A DNA stretch of 64,000 bases from Triops longicaudatus (Eukaryota > Arthropoda > Branchiopoda > Notostraca > Triopsidae), in assembly GCA_022885665.1 (NCBI GenBank), contig JAGQDJ010000055.1, forward strand, positions 434,001-498,000, in the 5' to 3' direction. The notes under the pieces are model-generated. The model saw nothing but the letters and a program-made list of their open reading frames with translations, was not told the origin of the DNA and did no database searches. The translations under genes were made by a program, and so were the position numbers. Positions 56,233-64,000 of this stretch are shown piece after piece; positions within the stretch are counted from its first letter, which is position 1; each line of letters begins with the position of its first letter.

Positions 56233-56948
56233 ATGAGTTTAAAGACCGAGAGAAAACGCTCCAGGCATCAAACCCACTTCAACGACAGTGAAAGCTCCAT
56301 CACGTCTACTAACTCATCGAAAAATAATAAATTTCCTACCTTTTCGTCTTCCTTCGGAGACCGAGTAGGACACATTGTTAAATTCGATATCGACAGTGGC
56401 GCGTCGCGGCAAATTGCTGAGCATGATTCGACGTTGAAAATTGCTTGCAGCGTTGTTATGGATTTTCTTGGCCAAGCCGCTGTCAAAAGATAAAAGGATC
56501 GATCATTAACACGTATAACAGCCACCAATGTTTTTGTTTCACAAATTAGCTCCGAAAGTACGACCTAACAATGGGAAGGTCGTACTTTTGGAAGGTTAAA
56601 AAAATCTCTTCCAGTTTATCACGGCATCTCTTTAAACAAAATATTCCACCAAACGACAACTTATTAACAGATGTTGCTAGGAGGTCTAACAAGATAGCGT
56701 TTAAAGCTAAACAAAAAGGGGCGTTCTCTTGCGGGCAAAGTAATTTATGCAGTCGTGTTTATCCTAACAGGAGAGGTAGAATGACGCAAGTTTGCAGTAA
56801 AACGAAAACACTCACGAATGGTCATACTTGGTTAAACAACCAGCGGACCGGTCCACGAACAATCTTTGTGAGCTCAGTTCACCACAGAACTGTGTTCATT
56901 TGTGAAGTCAAACCAGTGAAAGTCTTGTTAAAACAATTCCAGATGTAA
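56233..56948 (+). other. Two short open frames, possibly element-derived
   Basis: Frames at 56233-56493 (86 codons, S/T/N-rich start) and 56571-56948 (125 codons, with SLSRHLFKQNIPPNDNLL and GAFSCGQSN) lie next to the Tigger-like element in the same orientation. The second is faintly like the cysteine-containing linker seen near GIY-YIG endonucleases of some retroelements. This is too weak for a call; they may be decayed element coding sequence. Confidence 0.2.
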
Positions 56949-58227
56949 GAGGCTGTGTAATCCCATAGAGAGCGAGAAAACACACTTAGCATTGATGCTT
57001 GTTTCTTTTTTTTTTCTTTGTACACGAACTAATAAAGAAAAATCACAAAAGTTTCAATGGACGTAAGGAAATAGGTTTATACTGAAAGCTGAGGCTCAAA
57101 ACAGTTAAAACGATATAATTTGTCTAAAACGATTCGAGCAGCGATTGGAGTGCGAACTTGACTAAGGTTTAGTCAGTAGTACCTCACCAGGAGTGTACCC
57201 AGCATTCCAAGGTTATCCGTGGGACAAGGAAGGAAACGTTTTTCTACCCTCAAGGTATAGGCTACATCTTTGTTCAATTCGTAAATCCGTCTCGTTTTCT
57301 TAGATAACGGGCCCCCTGATTAAATTTTGCCGATTCCACGTAAAAAAACGCACATCAATCCCGTTCGTAGCGTAACATTGCATTAATCTCGATCGTAGAA
57401 AGATAACGTTACCGCTAATCCACGTTTCTAGGATAGCACGTGTTTATCGAATCAAGAACGAGCTAAGTTTGCTTCAGCTGTCATATATGTGCAAAACGCC
57501 TAATCAGTATCAAGAGGGTCTGTCTGGAAAAGTGGACTTCACGCAAAAACTACGTCAATTACTCTGTGCAATTCCTGTGACTGATTTTTCAATATTCCTT
57601 TGAGGCCTGGTGCACACAAACCCCTTATCGGAGAATAACATGGAAAATCGTCAGACATCGTACTGTAAAACGGATTAAAAATCAAGGAAAATATTTGACA
57701 GTAATGTTGCTATTAAGGATGTCTGTTGCGCTAGTTTAAGTTTTTCTTCAAAAAAGCTTCTATGAAATTTGTAAACAATTGTTTTAATATTTTTTTATTT
57801 TACCAGAAGTGAAATCGGGCAAATTGATGCAATGAGTCTGATTTCTTTTACAGTGAAAAGTATAGAGAAAAATGAAACCGGTCAGGTACTTCTTTAAATA
57901 TCATGTCTAAAACGTTATAATTGTATATGCCCCTAACGTGTTATAACCTACCTCTCTTCGGAGTTTCTATTTGACTTCATTCACCCGTCGCAATTAGTTA
58001 CTGTAACACACCTACCTTCCACAAAGGAAGCGATGTCCGGACATTTATTTTTAAAAATCCGGAAAACTGTATGTCCTGGACCGTAACATAATTGACCCAC
58101 GCTAAACATTGTTTCTACAGGTGATGGCAACAACGGATCTCTCTGTGGGAACGTTCGTTGTTACCCCACGTGATGTGTGTTTCGATGAACAAGCAATGAT
58201 AACAGGTGCCAAAATTGGATAACTTAC

Positions 58228-58478
58228 CTAACAACGGCACCATTGTTGAGGCTTTCGACGACTAAAGGTTTGCTGCTATCTTTCTTAGCCAGTCGATTGG
58301 AACTTATATTGGGGGAAGCAGGATAATTGGCGCTGGCTTGAATGTCAAGTCCATTAAGTTTCACTAATGAAGAAAGCGGCGGGGACATGGGTGGTGTAGT
58401 CATCACGCTGGTCATGCGACTTTGGGAGACAAGGTAGACGTTGTCCGGGGGTTCGGCTGAATTTGACAAATCATTCAT
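58228..58478 (-). CDS. Possible 5' coding exon of the ABCG gene
   Basis: From ATG 58476-58478 an open frame of 83 codons (MNDLSNSAEPPDNVYLVSQS, then a P/S-rich stretch MTTPPMSPPLSSLVKL) ends at a good phase 2 donor, AG|GTAAGT. A soluble, S/P-rich N-terminus would suit a cytoplasmic ABCG N-terminus, and the orientation fits. However, the ABCG exon at 53928 needs a phase 1 donor, so at least one more exon is required between them and none was found in 53929-58227. The exon could belong to another gene. Confidence 0.4.
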
Positions 58479-61400
58479 GATGCCGCCCCCGCAAGCAACT
58501 GACGGTACTACTTCCTGAGACGCTGCCCTCCCGAAACACTTAATGTGACTCCTGCACGGGTGCAACACTTTCTTCCTTTGTACGACGTACTGATGAGAAT
58601 GCGATGCGGGCTCAACATGACACTCAAATACTTCTCAAGGGTCGTTTGGTCTGCATCGGAAAATCTTTTTAGGTCTGCGTCAAGACAAAAGTAAGTTAGA
58701 AAATAAACGTTAGGGTGATAAACGTATCACGTGACACGTACACTTGTTCAAGGCTACAATGTGCAATGACAGAACTTTGCCCTGTGTCATGCTCAAGCAC
58801 TATCACTCTAAACATGTAAGACTCCAACCCAATTCCTTTCTGTTTTAAAAAAGTGAAAAATAGGTTTTGACACTGATTTGCTGATAAGCCAAAAATCTCG
58901 AAGTCAATGGCTTCTATGGCTTAAGACTCAGTGCTGATTATGATACGATTTCTACACGGAAATGTTAAAATTACACGGAAAATCTCTCATTTGATGTACA
59001 GACTGCTTAGGTAATAAATAATCTAGCATTGCAATTGCTTCGCATCCTTCTTTTTTTGGGGGTGAAACAGATTCTGTGTAGGTGTAACAAAGTGAGGTTC
59101 TCCGCCCTTGATGCCGAAAAACTTTATGTCACTGCCTTTTTCCCTTGCAAAGACATTCAGAGCTCTCTGTTCGTCTTGCAAGCTTGTTGTAATGCACAAA
59201 ACAGTAGCGCATAAACCTAGTAAATGTCAGTTTTAACAGAATTTACGGTATCCATGAAAAGGCAAGGTATGCAATTTCCAACTTATGGTACCTAGGCATG
59301 ATCTATCCCTGGAACATCGTTCGAGTAAATAAACCCGACATTTCTTGCAAGCGAAAAGTCCCCGTTTAAGGAACTCGAGTTTAAGGCATATCTATTAGGT
59401 TTCGATATACATTTCGCGCACGCACTCTTCAAGAGGCGAGTAGTTTTTCATTGAGTGTTCCGACGTGTAGGCATCATTTCCTTCGCGTGCATGTCTTTTT
59501 AAATTCTTTTTGTGAAAGACGCGTTTAGGTGGGAGCAACCGTTCCCATAAATGCACAAAGATGGCGGACATTATTGATCCAAAATTCTTCTATTACGTAA
59601 CCACCACTATGGTCCAAATGTCCCTTTTATGTATTTTTCCTTTGTTCATTTAAGAAAAAAACATTTGTCGATTCCTTACTAAGCTACTGAAAGTACTGGC
59701 TCGACGAGATATTTTATGTTCATAACCAATATAAGCGTTGAGTGGCTAAAATTGTCAAAAAAGAGGGCAAGAGAACGACCACGAAATTCGTCCTTGTGAG
59801 CAGAACCGGTTGGATTTCAGTCCGTTATGATTGCTGGATCAAGAAACTTCGGAAGTGTTATAAAGCAATTGAGTCATATAGTTCCCCTAATGCTCCTTCG
59901 ACTTTTCAATACTATAAGCAAAATTCTCAAGTCAGGCCGCTCTGATTTTTTTAATATATCACATCAACAACGATGCGTTTTTACATCCGCCATCTCAAGT
60001 TAGATGATATGCTGTTTGTCTGCCTTAGAAGAGGACAGTTGTTCACCCCATTGACACACTGAATCATGAGACGTGGAATGGCTCTAAGGCTTTACACTCA
60101 CCCTCAGCAAAGGTGGTGGTAGCCAAAGGGGTTGTCTGTTTTGCTGCATTACATAAACAATATACATTTGTTCAGTTGCAACCTACAAGGTTTTGTTCCT
60201 TTAACATACATGATTTTATAGAATACATGATTTCGAATAAGCGATACAGAGTAGGCGGCTTTTGGGCAGGCATTTTTCGAATAAGCGTTTTGACCTATTG
60301 CCGAATATATTCCAACATAAAATATTTACTGAAGTTAAATCATACTATGCTACGGATTATGGTAAAGCGATGAGTGTAAAAGGTTGTTGCAGCGTCGTGG
60401 TTGAAATATCTTGAGCCACGTCTTTGTGATACGCAACACAAGCTTAAGTAGTCGGCAATTGGACATCTTACTCTACAGTGCAAACAACGCTGATTTGGTA
60501 CCATGTTCCCCGGACCAACTTAAAATGTTCCCAAGCGGCTGATTGCTACGCACCTTATGGACTGCCAAATATAGCGCGCCGTTGTTTTCGTAAAAGACGC
60601 TATTCAACTTATTTTCCCTAGGCAGCAACACAATATACGCTCGAAATTAGCCCTCAATTTCCCCTAAGCTCTGTTTGCCTGCTACTCACCAAGCTTTCAA
60701 GGAACATGTCAAGCTCATTAACTGGTCGCTATTACTAGCGAATCCGATTTTTGTTTTTCCCCTAGATTTTTATAGCAATGTAACACTAAACTGCAAACAT
60801 TGAAAAACGAGTTTCAATTCAGTTCACGGCTAGTGATCAGCTCAAGGGCGAATTCGTTGCTTGCAAGGATTTTCCTGTACTATATTTCCTGTTGGGTGTT
60901 GTATTGCAACAAAAGATAAAGAAGAGGAAAGAAGCAATTGCTCAAGGCATCCCCAGCAGTAATTGCTGCAATAGTAAGCTTATCCGCTCTGCCCTCGTTA
61001 GCAAATAAAAGTGAAAGGATGTTGCTAACTCAATATAACCCATCAGCCAAATATTCCCGTGGCAAAGTTGGCAATGAAAACCAAGCTGGTCTTTAGTAAC
61101 CGACGTAAAAGTTCAAGGTTTAATTAATAATAGGATTCAAGTAACGTAAGCAAATCCTTTACACATCACACCCCTAACCCCCTACTGTGGAGATTCCGCA
61201 CAGAGCAAAAGCAATATCCAAACCCCCGCAACACGTACGGCATCGCTGCAAAGGTGGAAAAACAAATACGCTATTTCAGGATATAACGTTTCTACTGTGA
61301 AGGCAAACCCTTGTGTGCGAAAGAATGCTAACCCAAACAAATATGCTAGACCAAGTTTCTGCACTAGACGGAGCTTGACAGCTTTCGCATATAAAAGGCC

Positions 61401-62792
61401 CTAATGCAAATCAATATGCATTGCAGTATATTACAATCACCAAAGTAGAGAACTTACATGACAAGGTGTAACACACAAAAGGACGTTCACTTTCGATTCA
61501 ACGCAATAAGGGGGGGGGGGAGAATTGATCTGGGTAAATTGAGAAATTCCCCAGAAAAAAAAAAACACTTTAAGCAAATGACAGTTCAGCCCACCTTTAT
61601 CCAACGCCAAGACTCAAATGAGGCTTGCTACTTCACAGGCTCTTTCTTTTGTCCTGATCGTGCTAGTAACGAAAGCGAAAGGGGCGCTGGACTAAATCCA
61701 GAGTCGGGGATACACGTTAACGATGATAAGGACAATAACTTGGTCAATAAACTAAACACACCAGCCCCAGCTCTTTTTAACTCCTCATCACTAGCTGCAG
61801 CAACACACACACATAACAAGATACCAGAAAGATCCGTAAAAGACAAGGCCATTCGACTGGTGGGAGTCTAGGGCGCAGACGTCAAGACGCCTTTTGCCAT
61901 TCTGTGCAGGCCCTGTGACGCCCGAATACACGAAAAGGACCTTCCAGGTACACGTGCACTCAACTTGCACTAGAAATGCACTCAGAATTGGAGGTCCCGA
62001 CGCATCGATACAACCTTTATCAGCTTCCTTCCCTTCACCCGCAGCTTTCGATTCTTCTTTACTGTCACTTGCCTGTATCCAAGGCGAATTTGCATGCCAA
62101 AGCTACAAAAACATTACTCAGCCTCTCCCTGTCTACGCATATTATTCACAAAAGTTTCTGCCATCCTGCATGAACGAGAAAACCACATCCGGCTTAGCGT
62201 GAATTCTGAAACTGGAGGTTTCTTTGTCACCAATACAGTACGCCGAACAGAAGACGACGAGGATGCACTTTCCCCAGAAGGCACAAAGTGACGTAATGCG
62301 TCTACGAAAACCCGAATCCTAGTGCACTTTACTATGACCGAGACGGGGAACTCCCCTAGCTTGCTAGAAAATGAGTCTAGATCAAACAAAGGATACCCTC
62401 GCCTGAACGCAAAAATCCCCATCGACTGTCATAAACGACAAGAACAAAGGAATAAAGAACCTTTTCGACGAGCGAAGCGAGCAGAACAAACATACATGGG
62501 AAGAAAAGGAGAATTTTTTTTTTTCAGATTAATTGCTCTGGGCTACGTTCGTTACAGTGTTGTTCATTCCTACATTATCCAAATAACAGAAAACGGTCCG
62601 TATTGTTTTGAATATATTAATCGCTTTTCGACCGTAAGTATTATTATTTAATGCTCCAAAGAAGTCTCTCGGAACCTACACACTAGTTGTTTTAAGTAGA
62701 AAACGTTTCGTTCTGAAGCTTTATCTTAGTTTGAAACTTTTATTTATAGTTACAAATTAAACACAACTATATTTTTACACAAAGTTCTAGTG
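58479..62792. other. Intergenic, no supported gene
   Basis: Mostly A/T-rich with short frames. At 61.5-62.5 kb the sequence becomes less A/T-rich, with overlapping frames of about 100-137 codons on both strands (for example plus 61458-61871 and 61894-62202, and a minus frame through 62100-61790). None has a recognisable domain or convincing splice signals. A G-run lies at 61511-61520. Confidence 0.45.
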
Positions 62793-64000
62793 TTATGAAT
62801 GTGCTTGATCAGCGGGGGTGGTAGCGTTTCCGGACGCTAGTTCCTTAATTGGCTGGGGCATTCGTTCCAACGCAGTCTATTACAGTATAGAACAAAGGAT
62901 TTTATCGAGGAACAGCTGACGAAACAAATATGTAACCTTACTTTCGTGACTTTCATAGCTACTCCCTCCGGTAAGTTTCTCTGAATATACTCGAGGAACG
63001 TATCAGCAGTCGATCCCGTCAGTTTATGAAACTTCATATGACGAAAGTAGGTCCTAATTTCGTATTGGACACGGTGTTTCTTGTAGATGTGCACTGATTT
63101 GAGCAAAGTCATTCGGTCGTGACGGGCTCGGGGTGGAGCGAAACTGAGGAAAAAAGAGTATACATGACCATTTTAAGGTCGGACAATTAAAGCGAGACTG
63201 AATGCAATGTACAGGGTGTTTAGAAAGTCCCAATACACCTGCATTCTGTTGCTTGTAACAAAAATCGGCTTAAGAAAATTTTTTTAAATAATTACTCGAC
63301 GCTCGGAACTCATCCCGAGATATAATCATGGTAGTTACCATCTTTCGGATCCTTAAGGAACCGTAACAATGAAAGAAAAGTTCGGACACATCCGCTGCCA
63401 ATCACGTCTCATGGATTAAAAAAAAAAAAAAAAAAAAATCCGTTATAGGCCGCAAATTCTCTTTTTGTGGGCTTAAAACTTCAGTGTGAGATCCATCATG
63501 ATTTCTGCAGAGGAAAAACCATGCCATGTTTTATTCCGTAGTATATGAAGCATTTTTAGGGGACTTTTCACATTAGCTTCTTGTGGCTGAAAAGAACATA
63601 TTCCTGAAGCTTTTTCAAAGTGACCCAAAGTCCTCCGCAAATGTGAAAACAAAACGCGTTGTATTGTTTTAACTCTATACCTATCACGGGGGCCTCACAG
63701 GTTTGGGCCCTATAACGCATTAGTTTCGCGCCCGTAAAATGTGATTGGCAGTGGATGTGGTCGGAATTTTCTTTCCTTGTTGCGGTTCCGTTAGGGTCTG
63801 AAAGACGGCCACTGTCACTGTTATATCTCAGAATGAGTTCAGAACGTCGGGTAGTTATTGCCGAAAATTTTTTTAAGCTTTTCTTTTGTTACAAGCAAGA
63901 GAATGAAGGTGTATTGGGACTTTCTAAACACCCTGTACCATTCGCCGACGGTAATGCCTAAATGCTTAGCGGCTGAAATAGCAAACCACTCGTAGCTTCT
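62793..64000 (-). CDS. mRpS10: Mitochondrial small ribosomal subunit protein S10 (partial)
   Basis: Three exons: 63939-64000 (continuing beyond the window), 62942-63143 and 62793-62876, with stop at 62793-62795. The visible 115 residues include SYEWFAISAAKHLGITVGE, LLKSVHIYKKHRVQYEIRT, LTGSTADTFLEYIQRNLPEG and the following VAMKVTK segment, all characteristic of MRPS10 (uS10m). The protein is a structural component of the mitochondrial ribosome small subunit head, nuclear-encoded and imported; the targeting part lies off the right edge. All phases agree (2 then 0). The first visible intron (63144-63938) is 795 bp because it contains a 724 bp mariner-type MITE; the other is 65 bp. Confidence 0.92.
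63212..63935. mobile_element. Mariner-type MITE in an MRPS10 intron
   Basis: 724 bp element with TA target-site duplication (63210-63211 and 63936-63937). The termini begin CAGGGTGTTTAGAAAGTCCC; the first 29 nt of both inverted repeats are identical. Recognisable inverted similarity continues for roughly 180 bp inward (through gagatataa and the ggaaccgtaac/ggaaccgcaac segments). There is no transposase; the centre has a poly(A) run (63417-63438). The minus-strand splice donor of the intron is only 3 nt outside the element. Confidence 0.85.

Noticed and set aside
61458..61871. 137-codon plus-strand frame, with an antisense frame that looks like a signal peptide
   Set aside because: It includes a poly(G) and a poly(A) run translated as GGG and KKK, with no domain and no promoter or splice support on either strand.
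61894..62651. Overlapping frames of about 100 codons in a less A/T-rich segment
   Set aside because: Both strands are open in several frames, which is a composition effect; no recognisable protein.
63755..63961. Plus-strand 68-codon frame at the right end
   Set aside because: It lies almost entirely in the MITE terminal repeat and is antisense to the MRPS10 exon.

Overview
This is a window of an invertebrate nuclear genome, most likely an arthropod and probably a pancrustacean. The genes have GT-AG introns, many of about 55-250 bp. At least two promoters pair a TATA box with an initiator about 30 bp downstream (one of them the arthropod-type TCAGT). The content also points to arthropods: an icarapin-like secreted protein, a ZAD-type zinc-finger protein, two TATCGATA (DRE) boxes between head-to-head housekeeping genes, and Tc1/mariner-pogo elements. 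The species cannot be named from the sequence. Eleven protein-coding genes are supported. No rRNA, tRNA or CRISPR array was seen.

Layout: 0-5 kb is intergenic and contains a hAT-like non-autonomous element. At 5.0-12.7 kb, GNL1 (circularly permuted GTPase, minus) and an RFX5/7-type transcription factor (plus) are divergently transcribed from one ~660 bp interval. At 17.6-32 kb lies a secreted protease-inhibitor cluster on the plus strand. It holds a two-Kunitz gene, a 16-exon Kunitz/WAP/VWC mosaic gene, and a recently amplified Kunitz-WAP gene with an ~800 bp tandem unit. An unrelated small secreted protein gene lies among them on the minus strand. At 34.3-36.9 kb there is an intronless ZAD plus nine-finger C2H2 protein. 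At 38.2-44.6 kb (minus) a chain of ten phase-compatible exons encodes an EGF-like module, seven membrane segments, a RING-CH (MARCH-type) domain and two more membrane segments. At 48.0-49.2 kb (minus) is the icarapin-like gene. At 50.7-53.9 kb (minus) is an ABCG1/ABCG4-type half transporter, with a possible 5' exon near 58.2-58.5 kb. At 62.8-64.0 kb (minus) is the 3' part of mitochondrial ribosomal protein S10, running off the right edge.

The genes do not form one pathway. The coherent group is the Kunitz/WAP cluster. Its three genes share an unusual Kunitz subtype, two of them share the same 5' exon order, and the third gene shows near-identical tandem exon blocks with a short diverged island in one module. 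The most informative single observation at DNA level is a 724 bp mariner-type MITE inserted at the TA of a splice donor in the MRPS10 gene. The intron grew from about 69 bp to 795 bp while the GTA of the donor was kept.
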